A stretch of 30,794 bases of DNA from NCBI GenBank assembly GCA_033557675.1, contig JAWQRM010000101.1, forward strand, positions 1 to 30,794, in the 5' to 3' direction. Position numbers and translations under genes: made by a program. This document shows positions 19,620-30,701 of the stretch, piece after piece. Source of the DNA: Coptodactyla brooksi. Taxonomy: Eukaryota; Arthropoda; Insecta; Coleoptera; Scarabaeidae. Every line of letters starts with the position of its first letter. Positions within the stretch are counted from its first letter, which is position 1. Below the pieces are notes generated by a model, which made no database searches, was not told where the DNA came from, and was given only the letters and a program-made list of their open reading frames with translations.

Positions 19620-22370
19620 TACCAGGTATAACAGTTATGTAAGAATGCCAAATTGATAGTTGTGGAGTTTTTAATAACTAGATGAGTACATCGAGGAGGG
19701 ATCCTGATCCCACAGCTGTTTGTCTTTTCCAATGGTCAACTTGGCTCGTTTTTTTGATAACATTTTTATGGGTAATTTTTAATATGCCTTAGAAAATAGT
19801 GGCGACGTTTGCTGCTTGATATTTTTTACTTACCGTTGATGGATTATCTACGTCGATGCACTGGATGACACACAATAGATATGTAAGCAAATTATTAGTA
19901 TAGTAGGTTAAGGGAAACGAAGGGTGGTTTTGAAATAAGTACACGGGATTCAATCATATCACAATTTAATTCTTTCACCAGATTTACAAATTATTACAGT
20001 ATAACGTGATAATCTGATATGCTAAAACTCGAAATATACTTGAGGAATTTTTTATGAACACAAACGACATCCATGAAAAATCCGTAATTTTGACATATTC
20101 ATAATCTGTATTAAACCTTTCAATACTACTGATATTATTGTTTCGGTGAATGCATAAAAGATTCCTCTTGAAAATTTAACATCAAATATATGGACATTTG
20201 TACTTGCGCATTTGATTTTTCTCATTAACATATTCCATAATCTTTCTCTGAACTCCTTTACAACATAAGACACACATATTGTATTTATTCTATTCTCTCT
20301 ATGTACATATATAAGAAATAATTACAAATATATAATGTGTATGTAATTGAATATATTTTGTCTTCATATTTCCCATCTATAACGATATACTTAACACGGA
20401 TATGATTGAAGGAGTTTATTAAAGAGTCTTTAATAGAGAAAGAGATTTCGATAATATCTTTTAATTTGCTTGTTTTTTTTTGTCACAGTTGTTTATCGGT
20501 AACACCACGTATAAGAAAGAATTGGAATGTGTACTGTTATATGATTTGAAGATTAATACTTTTTTAGTGCATCACGGATTGTCGATTTGCAAACATTGAT
20601 AATAATTGTAATGATAATAACGTATTTGATTGATTGGAAAGATAATTATGTCTACATAGTTTTATTAAGTCGTTATTTATAGATATTTACAGTAGCGAAA
20701 GTAAGACAGATGACTAGGTAGTTACAAAATGTGCGAATGCAATTTCTTTAATAAGAATTTTAAATTGTCAAAAGTCAAGCAATGGTCGGCAAACATAATA
20801 TCGAACAATTAAGATTATTAATTCATGTGGTTAGAGACTGATTTAACCCCGATTTTAATCTGATGATTATGTGAATTAATAAAATCTGTTTTATTTGATA
20901 GTTTGTAACTGGTTATCATAATTTAACTAGCGAGAAACCTAGAGTTGTTACGTCTTGAGCGACATGCTTGAGCGACTCCCTCGATGAAATGAGAAGGTTA
21001 TTCAAGCGAACCATTTACGTTAATCATTTAGATGCCTTTCCTGCATTTGTATTATTCAATAAGTTGATAATGTTCCGTGGATAAAAATAATAAATAATAT
21101 TTTATCACAAGTCTTTACGGCTAAAGTAATCGCGTCATGTGCCCCTCAATTTTAAATTATTCTATGGAAATTCATCTAAAAAAATCATGTTTGCGCGGCT
21201 ATTGTAACGGATAGCCTACTACAGGTAGTGGCTATATTTCAATGTTAACAAGTAATCAAAACGGAGAAATATCCTGTTCGACGACATGTAATTTATTAGC
21301 TTTATTGCAATAACGGTATTTTCCAGCAATAACGGTTGGATATTGCGATGCAATAAAAACTATTGGCTGTTACGTCAGTTTTATGGGTAACTGCTTTAGC
21401 ATACGCCAACGAATTGTTCATGTGCGGAGTGGTCTAAATTGGTTGTGTCAATTTATGAAAAACTTTTTATAAATTGTTATCTGTTTGCGATGACCACGAC
21501 ATTCTTAAAAAAATATTGATGTACATTAGAAAAGCATTCAAATTGTTTTCTTGTCTTGCTTTGTTTTGCTTTTTCTAAATTTTTCTGTAATTTTTAATGA
21601 TAATTTTTTGAAAAACATAGTTTTTTTTATTAAAGCATATTTCATTGAAATAATCTTCATCATTTGGCTTTAATTATTATTGCTTTTGAAAATTTATCAT
21701 TGTAACAGTTACTCTAACTAAATTCCAGTTAGCTGTTAATAAGAATGCCAGAACAAGTATGTCAGTTCTTTAATGCACAATATCCAGCCTCGCCTGTCAC
21801 TAGACCAACATATAAGTAGATCGGAAGGAAATTTGATAAAGTTATCCTGTTTGAAAGGAATATGATAATGTAAAAATTCATAAACACATAATTTTCCTAT
21901 TATAATTTTAATGGACATTTATACTTTTAATAATAAGTAATATTTATTAATATTTATTAACTTAAAAGAAATTTAGTACTTACTATTATCATTTAACGTA
22001 TTATTAATTAATAACTGAATTGATAATAAATATTTTATAATATAATTATAAAATATAATTTTGAGAACCGCCAATAATGTCAATTAGTTGTTAAGTGTTC
22101 TTAATATTGTGTGCCCATTTCTAGTATAATAATTTTTAAGCGTTCTTGTTAACCGTTTAGTATTTTTTTCTCTTATCAATAAAGGAGTAATTAATGTCGA
22201 ACTTCCAGCCTCTCCCTCACAGCTAGCTAAATTAATGTACTACAGAGGCAGTGTATGGTGTCTTGCTTAAATAAAATCCCGAAAAGAAACCATTTGCACT
22301 TTAAACAAAAATTGTGTTGGATCTTGTGCTCTTTCTGTGCTAATAAATAGATTGATAATTTAACTAATAC
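19620..22370. other. AT-rich intergenic region
   Basis: About 2.75 kb without a gene or transposon I can support. Minor structure: a quasi-palindrome at 21211-21235 (ATAGCC-T-ACTAC, AG, GTAGTGGCTAT) and two CAATAACGGT boxes at about 21308 and 21327. Confidence 0.6.
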
Positions 22371-22373
22371 CAA

Positions 22374-23690
22374 AATACACAGTATGACAATTAAATAATG
22401 AGCATTTGAATTTAAATCATAGAACACGTAGCGCCATCTATTGAATATATATATTCTTACAAAAATACAAGTCGCCTCTTTCGAACGCATCCAAGTTCAT
22501 GCTAATCGGATGACAGGTTACAAAACTTGCGTTGATGTCGTAGAAACACAATGGAACAAAGAGCAAACATTAAATTTTGTTTTAAATTGGGAAAGAAATC
22601 TCCTGAGATTTACTAATTGATGAAAAAAGTGTATGGTGATGATCCTATGTCTAAAGCTAGACTTTATGAGTGGCACAATCGTTTCAGAAATAGTCGTGAA
22701 GATTTAAATGATGATGAAAGAAAATTTCTTGTCGCCCAGAAAGTAAAAATTGTGCTGAATTGGTAGAAAAAATCCGTGAAATTATTGCTCTGGACGGAAA
22801 TTTTACTGTGAGAATATTTGCTGAAGAATTAAAAACAAATAGAGAAACTGTTCATCAAATTCTGACTCAAGATTTGGGAAAAGGAAAAGTTTGTGCACGT
22901 TTTGTTCCACATGCTTTAAATGGCGACGAAAAAATTTCTGGTGTAGAGCATTGTAAAGACCATTTTCAGCAATTTCAATTGCTGAAAATGATCCAGATTT
23001 TCTTGATTCGATCATAGCTGGTGATGAAACATGGTGCTTCAAATATGATCCAGAAGCTAAACATTAATTTGCAGAGTGGAAGTTGAAAGGTGAGCCAAAA
23101 CAAAAAAAATCTGTTTTCAGAAGTCAAGAATCAAGACAATGTTGACTACTTTGTATTATTCACAAGGGATTGTCCACACGTATTTATTCGACAAGGTAAC
23201 CAACAAGATAACTGTCAATGGAGAATATTATTTAGCAGTTTTACATCGTTTGTGGTCAAGAATAGTACGTGTTACGCTTGAATATCCACCACATAAGACG
23301 TTAAAAATTCATGAATTTTTGACTAAAAAATATCTGTGTCATTGGCCATCCATCGTATTCGCCTGATATATCACCGTGTGAATTTTCTTTTCCCTAAACT
23401 GAAAATTGCGACAATGGATCGTTATATGATGATATTTTCCTAAGGATGACATACAAAAATCTATGCATGCATTTTTTCATTATGCTAGAAAGTATAAAAT
23501 TTTGGATGGTTTCAAAAATATAAAGAAAGATTTTGGGTAAAGAAGTTAAGTTTATTTGTGGTGATATACTTTCTGGTAATATTGATGCAGTAGACCCCAA
23601 TTGATTCATTTTGGATGGTTTTGCCAAACAAAACATTACCTCATTGTGATTAAAAGTCCTCATAGAAAAGTGTTCTTGCACGAACAATGA
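22374..23690 (+). mobile_element. Inactive mariner-like transposon, copy A
   Basis: The 5' end (22374 to about 22455; contains ATGACAATTAAATAATGAG and GAACACGTAGCGCCATCTAT) also occurs, inverted, at 28475-28545. The transposase starts at 22551 (MEQRANIKFCFKLGKKSPEI) and reads KKVYGDDPMSKARLYEWHNR, REDLNDDE, then after a frameshift VEKIREIIALDGNFTVRIFA (22763), VHQILTQDLGKGKVCARFVP and HCKDHFQQF. Next come AGDETWCFKYDPEAKH (about 23018, first catalytic Asp), TTLYYSQGIVHTYLF (23142), LHRLWSRIVRVTLEYPPHKT and SPDISPCEF (about 23360). The HDNAP block with the second catalytic Asp is missing: EYP runs directly into PHKTLK. PCDF reads PCEF, so the third Asp is changed. Stops and several frameshifts also occur. 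The 3' end is not clear; similarity fades between 23560 and 23690. Confidence 0.85.
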
Positions 23691-23843
23691 ATAAGGGCTG
23701 AAAATGCTAAATGAAAAAGAGAAATTTGTTGAGTGGTTTCACACAGTTTATTCATGAGTTAGGCAAAAACTAATCCGACTGAATTTATGATAATGTTGCC
23801 CTCTACTCCTCTACCGCCCAAACGAAGAATTTTTTGACATATA

Positions 23844-23917
23844 CACTGAGTGGCTAAAAACTAAGGGACACCTCTAATAGACTTTCGAATAAGAGGTAAT
23901 TTTTAGGCCACTCAGTG
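23844..23917. mobile_element. 74-bp MITE-like palindromic element
   Basis: Begins CACTGAGTGGCTAAAAA and ends with the reverse complement form TTTTTAGGCCACTCAGTG, with TA on both sides, as expected for a Tc1/mariner target duplication. It has almost no internal sequence, so it can only be a non-autonomous or collapsed derivative. Confidence 0.75.
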
Positions 23918-23990
23918 TAGATGAGTTGGGTTAAACCTTCTTAGTTTGAAGCCAGTAAGCTAGTAAGGCATTGTACATACCTTTCAGGTA

Positions 23991-24343
23991 CGCTACTTCA
24001 GGAGCGTATTCTACACATGAAAATGAACAAAAAAGTTCATATAAACACATGTCCAAAAATGAACCGTTTTCATATTACAGTGATTCTTACGAAAAAAGTT
24101 TTTTTTATTAATAAAATAAAAAGTAAAGTAAAAAACATAGTTATCCTTGGAAATACAATACTGAAATGATCTTAGTTGTCATTACCATAAATATCAAGCA
24201 ACCTTTCATCAAAAAAATGAAACAATATCGTTTGTCACTCTCGTAATCAGTAACAAATTTAGTAAAAGCTAGTGCCTGAAAATGGAATATTATTCAAATG
24301 CAGAAATGGCTGACATACATTTAATGCATGCCTTGCTAACTGT
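23991..24343 (+). repeat. Left long inverted arm
   Basis: Partner of 25090-25438. It covers the non-coding leader and continues past the transposase start codon, so the first residues (AEMADIHLMHALLT) are inside the repeat. Confidence 0.85.
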
Positions 24344-25089
24344 AATCGGGCGGACGCAAAACGACTTTACGCGAAACGTTTTCCGAATCGGCTATTGCCT
24401 AGTGAAAAGTTATTTCAAAAAATTCATGCACGGTTAAGCGAATCAGGATGCTTCAGGTCTAGAGGAAGACTGGGTCGTGGCCAGGCCGCCTATAACGCGG
24501 ACGCCTGAATTGGAAGAGCGCGTATTTAACCAAATTGAAGACAATCCTGGACAAGACAACTTGCTTTGACGGAAGGAGTAGATCATATGACTTCACACAT
24601 ACACAAACATTTTCCAACTACACCCATATCATCTTCAACGTGCTCAGACACTTAATACAGCAGACTTTGCACCAAGGGTAGCATTCTGTAATTGGTTAGT
24701 ACGAAAATGTGCAATTGATCCTGATTTTTTCTCTATTGTTTTGTTTACTGATGAGGCAAGTTTCATCAGAGATAGAATAATTAATTGCCATAATCTTCAC
24801 CTTTGGCAAGACGAAAATCCACACGCTATCCTTCAGTCCAGACATCAGCAACAATTTTCTTTGAATGTTTGGAGTGGGATAATTGGTGATTTTGTACTTA
24901 GTTCGTTATTTCTGCCACAACGGTTGATAGGCCCTACTTACAGACAATTTTTAGAAAACAATTTACCCTTTTTGTTAGACGTCGCTTTTCTAGGAATGTT
25001 TACTGTGAATGCTGGAGAGGACGAGGGGGACCTGTGCCATGGCCAACTACGTCACCGGATTTAAATCTGTTGAATTTTTAAATATGAGG

Positions 25090-25438
25090 ACAGTTAGCAA
25101 ACCACACATCAAACGCATGTCAGCTATTTCTGCATTTGAATAATGTTCCATTTTCAGGCACTAGCTTTTACTAAATTTGTTACTAATTACGAGAGTGACA
25201 AAGGATTTTGTTTAATTTTTTTGATGAAAGGCTTCTTGATACTTATTGCAATGACAACTAAGATAATTTCAGTATTGTATTTCCAAGGATAACTATGTTT
25301 TTTACTATATTCTTTATTTTATTAATAAAAAAACTTTCTTCGTAAGAATCACTGTAACATGAAAACGGCTCATTTTTGGACATATATATTTACATGAAGT
25401 TTTTTGTTCATTTTGATGTGTACGCTCCTGAAGTAGCG
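25090..25438 (-). repeat. Right long inverted arm
   Basis: Inverted copy of the left arm. Its inner end encodes, on the minus strand, a second copy of the transposase N-terminus (GCTGACATGCGTTTGATG, second codon onward), although the start ATG has become ATA. Confidence 0.85.
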
Positions 25439-25739
25439 AACCGCATTTTTGTTACACCCTGTATAGACGATGTTCGGGAGAATGAACGATAAGTCATGTT
25501 CTCATTTCTAACTTTATAATTGTTTTATAATTATTAAGTGCATATGTCGTATCAATTTTTGTGGCACTATTTCCTGCATTGAGCTATGGTACAACATAAC
25601 ATTGTTTAAATAAAAAGCAGATATAAAGCAGCTGTGATATCTCTTCTTATATATGAACGGTGCATTAACCATTGGGGTATTCAGGGCATCTTACAAATTC
25701 TCTTAAAAGAGACCCCATTTATATAATTCCGTACTTACT

Positions 25740-27000
25740 ATAGGTCGGTAATTCTCCGGTCGATATTCGTATTGCATCCAATCGGCAGCCTCGAAATCCA
25801 CTCGAAGTCCTCTCATTAATTGCATTTGATGACGCAGCCTTCTACCGAAATGATCGTTTTACGGCAAGTGGGGAGATCGACCGTCGTTATTTCGGCTCGG
25901 TACCATCGCCGGATCGCGCTAGAACACGTTTACGCACGTTGTAACATGTGTTGAAAACGAACACGCCAATATATTTCCATTAGCGCACGTAGCCGGCGGC
26001 TGAAGTGCGCGAACACGCATTACCCGGCGGTAATGCTCCATGAGTCCGTACCATAATTCACGGGGACCGCGACGTCGTCGCCAGTTGATCCGTGCGACAG
26101 CTGCGCCGCCACACGCAGCATCCGAGCACTATTTATACGTCCCGCAGGCTTTGCAGAGGTCATTTAATCAATCTGGATCGCTACCAAGAATACACATCGC
26201 TTTTGATACACTAACGTGCGCGGTCGACTTGTTTACTGTTTAATGGGTTGGAGGAAAGGCCGGGCGTTAATAATTTATGGGGATTTACGTCCGCACTCGA
26301 CTGCTCCCGTTTCATTTGAAAGAAGCAGTCCGTAATCTGGGTTTAAGTGTTTTAAGGCGATGGAAACATATATTACATCGTTATGTCGTCCAACCGGAAA
26401 GCTTTACCAAAATTTATGGTACCTCATGGATACCTATTTCGGCCATCAATGATTCTAGTCAGTGACTAAAAGAATGACAATAATAAGCAACCTGAAAAAC
26501 CGGTACTATATGTATTTAGTTTTGTGGATGCGTCCTTTTCTTTCACACTTAAAAATCGAGCAAACTAAATACGTTTACAATTCAAAATTCTCTTAATGCT
26601 TGTGTAGCAATCTACTTGTCATCGACTTCATGCATCTTGCGCAAAGAAAACTGGCCCAATCTGCACTACTTGGACAGATCGCCTCCGCGTGTTTCCAGGA
26701 CTTAACAAAAACTTCGAGCGGACTGGAAATTTATTATACTCCATAAATATACGACGGGGCACGAACTAGGTTAATACGAACTCGAGAGAATTTTTAACCC
26801 GACCCGCCGAGTGAAGCGACACCGTTTTACAGGGCCGTATATCATTATTAACGGCCTTTAATGTTTACTCCTTTTGACCGATCTCTCATTAATAGGCCCG
26901 TTAATTACTGGGAACGATAAGGAGTAATATATCGTTGAGAGGACGACGTTTATTATCGCTTGATTTATGCCTCGCGTAAAATGTGAAGAGGGCTTTCAGA
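25740..27000. promoter_or_regulatory. CpG-rich non-coding block, candidate regulatory region
   Basis: At about 25740-26300 and again about 26640-27000 base composition changes sharply: C+G is near half and CpG dinucleotides are frequent (for example GATCGACCGTCGTT, CGCCGGATCGCGC), against AT-rich DNA on both sides. No frame on either strand is long or resembles a known protein. TAAT-core motifs (TTAATTAC, ATTAATAG, CATTATTAACGG) cluster at 26838-26945. This pattern fits an unmethylated, constrained enhancer, promoter or non-coding transcript. A transferred or unrecognised repeat is the alternative. Confidence 0.4.
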
Positions 27001-27049
27001 AAAATAATCCGAAATTGCATTTATGTCCCGAAGCAAGTAAATTTACAAT

Positions 27050-28550
27050 GTACATAAATGACAATTAAATAACGTGAATTTTTAGATATACAGAAAAAAC
27101 ACCTATTGAATTATGTTTGAAAGTTATTTTTTATTCAGAATAGGTTCTATTTAACTCAATACACTTTCTAGCACACTCAGCCAATGCACGCATAGATTTT
27201 TGTATGTCATTCTTAGGAATGGCCTTTGGTACCTGCGTCACAGCTGCTTGAATGGTAGCGCATTATCATGCAATAAAAACAGCTGCTTTCCTGTTGGACA
27301 CTTAGGCCTAACATGTACAATGATGACTACAAACGATGTAAAATTGCTAAATAATATTCTCCATTGACAGTTTTACCTTGTGGAACAAATTTCTTGTGCA
27401 CAATCCCTTATGAATCATAAAAAGTAATCATTTTCTTAAGATTTTCTAAAGATCATTTTCTTAATTCTTGACATCTAGAAACGCATTATTTTCGGTTTTG
27501 GCTCGCCTTTCAACTTCCATTCTGCAGATTGATGCTTAGTTTCTGGATCGTATTTAAAATACCATGTTCCATCACTAGTTATGATCGAATCAAAGAAATC
27601 GGGATCATTTTCAGCAGTTTCAGGAGGTCTTTACAATGATCTATACGAGCAATTTTTTGGTCATCATTTAAAGCATGTGGAACAAAACCTGCACAAACTT
27701 TTCTTTTTCCCAGATCTTGAGTCAAAATTTGACGAACAGTTTCTCTATTTGTTTTTAATCCTTCAGCCAACATTCTCACAGTAAAAGTACTTAGCAAGAC
27801 TTCTGATGTCATGGGACTATGTACTCCTGTCGGATTGAAATTGTCTTACGTGCACTTATTTTTTTAACTACTATCAATAAATGTTCATTCGTCTCTTTTC
27901 GAAAGTTTAAGTTCGACGGACAAACAAAAACTTCATTCTTACTCAAATAAAAGATCACTTTAAAATAATCTAATTCTAATATTTAAAAATAAAACTAAGT
28001 GAAAGATTCCTCCTAATTTAAAGATGCCCCCTATTTCGTCAAACAATACCCTAACCTGTCGCAGAAATTTCTCCTCACTCTGGAGAGTAATTCTGGAGTA
28101 ATAGTTTGATGAGCTTAAATAATTTTTATTATGAACTCATTCAAATATCAAGTGGCATAGGCGACATAATATCGCACAAACTATCGTTTCGAACACATTG
28201 ACAATACGCAATATTGTTCGACGCGATGTAACTAGACGATTTTCGAAAGCAACTGCGAATAAATTTACAACTTCTACCAAAGAATTGCCGCTCAAGTATC
28301 ACTTGATAATTTGAACCCTCTCGGCGGTTGTAAAAACAGTTGAGATGTGCGTTCGTCAAAGCTATCGAAACTCGCTAATTGTCGTGTGATCTCCGGGATC
28401 ACCCGACTCGTCCACCAATCAGAGGATGATACGATATCCCTATGCGACAAGATGTATTTTCCAGCACGGTATGTTCCATAGATGACGCTACGTGTTCTAT
28501 GATTTAAATTCTCATTATTTAACTGTCATACTGTGTATACACAATATACA
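27050..28550 (-). mobile_element. Inactive mariner-like transposon, copy B
   Basis: Runs opposite to copy A. The 5' terminal sequence at 28475-28545 is the reverse complement of copy A's 5' end; a shorter version (ATGACAATTAAATAA) at about 27058-27072 marks the 3' end. Transposase on the minus strand: STFTVRMLAEGLKTNRETVR (from about 27790), QDLGKRKVCAGFVPHALNDD, HCKDLLKLLK. A frameshift follows, then DPETKHQSAEWKLKGEPK (about 27550). Far downstream are FLLHDNALPFKQL (about 27290-27250, second Asp retained) and AIPKNDIQKSMRALAECARK with CIELNRTYSE (about 27225-27130), the natural C-terminus. The N-terminal third is missing or replaced: 27830-28470 shows no transposase similarity and may hold an insertion. 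Confidence 0.8.
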
Positions 28551-28559
28551 TATATACCT

Positions 28560-28897
28560 TTGTAATATAGGCAAGTTGCATAGTCTTATCGATGTACTGG
28601 AAACTTGATCTTAGAAAATCTTGGAAATCTGATCTTAACGAATATCAAGAGCTGACGAATGGAACCGATAATAACTACGAAAATATCTAAACCGTTGATA
28701 GAATTACAGTAGGTAATCATAGAAAGGGTAACGGTCATCAGTAACCGAAAGGATTCTAATCAAATTACTGAAAAATCCGCCTACACTTATCGTAGAATTA
28801 ATGTGGCAATATCAATTAGTGTAATCATTATTATTTATGATGAAGTATAGTCCTGTAAGTGGTCTTATATTAATTAAGACACTGACATCTTTGACAC
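28560..28897. other. Intergenic, nothing recognised
   Basis: AT-rich spacer between mariner copy B and the TIR element at 28898. No supported feature. Confidence 0.5.
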
Positions 28898-29198
28898 ACA
28901 GGGTAATTCAGGAGAAATGATAAATATTGAAGGAGGTGGTGGTATAAACAATATTGACTAAAGAAGTACATATAAACATGTGCCCGAATTCAATTCGTTT
29001 TGGAGATACAGGCTCTGGAATGTTATGCATAAAATAAACGTTAGAAAATGATCAAGAGTACACAAATAATTTATGAACGTACTTTATTGATTACGTTATT
29101 AATTTAATTTAATTGATTATTAAATTAATTTATTGAAAAACGCACGAATAATTTACAACAGTTTAAATTAATTTTTCGAATATTCCACCACCGACTTC

Positions 29199-29233
29199 AG
29201 TACACAAATAACTAGTGTAAGTACTTTATTGAT
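29199..29233 (+). repeat. Second copy of 35-bp direct repeat inside the TIR element
   Basis: AGTACACAAATAACTAGTGT onward repeats 29057-29091 with about six differences. It is bracketed by CGACTTCA (29192-29199) and TGAAGTCG (29237-29244), forming a small hairpin. Confidence 0.7.
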
Positions 29234-29235
29234 GC

Positions 29236-29660
29236 TTGAAGTCGACATGTACTTCCCGATGCGCGCGCATCTCAGAAGAAACAAGACTGTTCGATTTTAA
29301 AGTAGCATTTACTAATAACAATACTATTAAAAGTCGGTTAGGTAATCCAAAAGATGAAATAGATTTAATAGACAAATCGGGGGTTTGCAAAATAAGTTGC
29401 ACTAATTGCGATAAAAGTTACATCGGGCAAACGTGTAGATCTTTATAAATAAAGTACAAAAAGCACTTAAAAATTATAAACCAAAGAAAACCAGCGTGGC
29501 TGCCCACATGTTTTAACCACAGGATAAATGATAAAATAGAATTCATTAAACAAGTTAATTGAAATAATCAACTTGACGCAGCGGAAAGCCTAGAAATTTT
29601 TAAAAACAAAAATAAAATATTTAATAATGGACCTGCCCCTATACCTACCTCGATATTTTT
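29236..29660 (+). pseudogene. Penelope-like GIY-YIG endonuclease fragment inside the TIR element
   Basis: The frame from 29236 reads FTNNNTIKSRLGNPKDE (about 29308), then DKSGVCKISCTNCDKSYIGQ and TCRSL before a stop at 29446. In the same frame it continues IKYKKHLKIINQ, NDKIEFIKQVN, a second stop, and AAESLEIFKNKNKIFNNGP (about 29578-29630). The CxxC linker, SYIGQT (GIY-YIG catalytic core, equivalent to Y-YIG) and the ESLEIFK glutamate helix are the parts of the PLE endonuclease, here without its reverse transcriptase. Known role: target nicking for retrotransposition. The YIGQT core is intact, unlike the 5.6-kb fragment, but two stops show it is dead. Confidence 0.75.
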
Positions 29661-29879
29661 TCACCTGGTGTATTATACCTAACATTCCCTGACCTATGGG
29701 AAATAAATTATTTATGTGCTCTTGATCATTTTCTGACATTTATTTTATGCATAACATTCCGGCGCCTGTATCTCCAAAACGAATGTATACCGAACACATA
29801 TTTATATGAACTTTTTTAGTCAATATTGTTCATACTACCACCTCCTTCAATATTTACCATTCCTCCTGAATCACCCTGT

Positions 29880-30701
29880 ATATTTAATATTGATATCTAA
29901 AATATATATTTTATGTATATAAAATATCTAACCAACTGTAATCAAATCTAGAAAAAAAAATAACTTACTAAATGTACATGACTAAATTGCTTTACGGGAT
30001 TCATTATTAGAATTCCAATTACCCTATTTTTCGTGACTGTTGACGTGTTCAATTTATGTGGGAACGAATGCTTGGGATAGATATAAATGCGTACCTACAT
30101 GACTACATATTTCAGAGTAGCTATTTCAGATCTTTAATACAGTCACCGTTAGCTTAATTATATCAAGATCAATTTATACTGGCGACTTCTAGAGCACATG
30201 TAACAGAGAACTGTAAGCAATACAATTTTTGACTTTATGCCGATGTGAATATTTAATCTGATGCAATAGTTTTTGTGAATTTGGCTGTAACAACTGCATC
30301 TTGTATTATGATAATATAAACTATATTAATCCTTTGTAATTCATTATAAAAGAATGACAAAATACTAAGTAAATTGTTAGCGTAATTTATGAAAGATAAA
30401 CAATAACAAATATTATTATAAATAAATATTAACACTGATATCTAAAAAATGTTAGTAATAAAATGTAAAAAATCAATGACAAACATGCAATTTATCTTTA
30501 AGTTTATGGCCGACAGAAACACGTTCCTAAGTCTGACACTACCCTTTTTTGTAACACATATCAGCACTTAAGCTAGTAACGGAAGTTTGTGTTCTTAAAA
30601 CAACGGAAATGCTGGACATAAAGGACAATTTCCAACGACGGTGGTACGAAGGAGAGTTGTATATGACCGGTGTATACTCGTGGTATAATATTCCAGCCGT
30701 A
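29880..30701. other. AT-rich intergenic region
   Basis: No supported gene. About 800 bases of AT-rich DNA up to the mariner end at 30702. Confidence 0.6.

Larger units (their letters stand above)
23991..25462 (+). mobile_element. Tc1/mariner-superfamily element with long inverted arms, inactive
   Basis: Arms of about 350 bp (23991-24343 and 25090-25438) are inverted copies starting CGCTACTTCAGGAGCGTA. The right end continues to ACACCCTGTA at 25462, while the left outer end is degraded. A transposase gene on the + strand starts near 24282-24306 (AEMADIHLMHAL). After a frameshift it reads AKRLYAKRFPNRLLPSEKLF and KIHARLSESGCFRSRG, then PYHLQRAQTLNTADFAPRV, and open from 24741 FTDEASFIRDRIINCHNLHL (first catalytic Asp), DENPHAILQSRHQQQFSLNV and LENNLPFLLDVAF. 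The segment that should hold the HDGAP block (second catalytic Asp) is deleted: LLDVAF passes by frameshift into GRGGPVPWPTTSPDLNLLNF (about 25012-25072). The gene then stops where the right arm begins. The family is the one commonly annotated in insects as Tc3-like. Confidence 0.8.
28898..29879. mobile_element. Element with 177-bp terminal inverted repeats and PLE cargo
   Basis: 28898-29074 and 29703-29879 are inverted copies of equal length, roughly 85-90% alike by eye. Both start ACAGGGT(A/G)ATTCAGGAG and end at AAATAATTTAT. TA follows the right end; the left flank reads CAC, so the TA duplication is imperfect. Subterminal sequence (GTTCATATAAAYATGTG, then CGTTTTGGAGATACAGGC) resembles the arms of the element at 23991-25462, suggesting a related transposase mobilised it. 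The interior has no transposase. It carries two 35-bp direct repeats (29057-29091, 29199-29233) and a Penelope-like endonuclease fragment. Confidence 0.75.

Noticed and set aside
26040..26243. Plus-strand 67-codon Arg/Ala-rich frame in the CpG-rich block
   Set aside because: Composition follows from local CpG content; no splice sites, homologous motifs or start context make it convincing.
28141..28359. Minus-strand 72-codon frame within mariner copy B
   Set aside because: It shows no transposase similarity and no other family signal; probably chance.
29192..29244. Small hairpin near the 35-bp repeat considered as a second hammerhead
   Set aside because: No CTGATGA/GAAA core is present on either strand.
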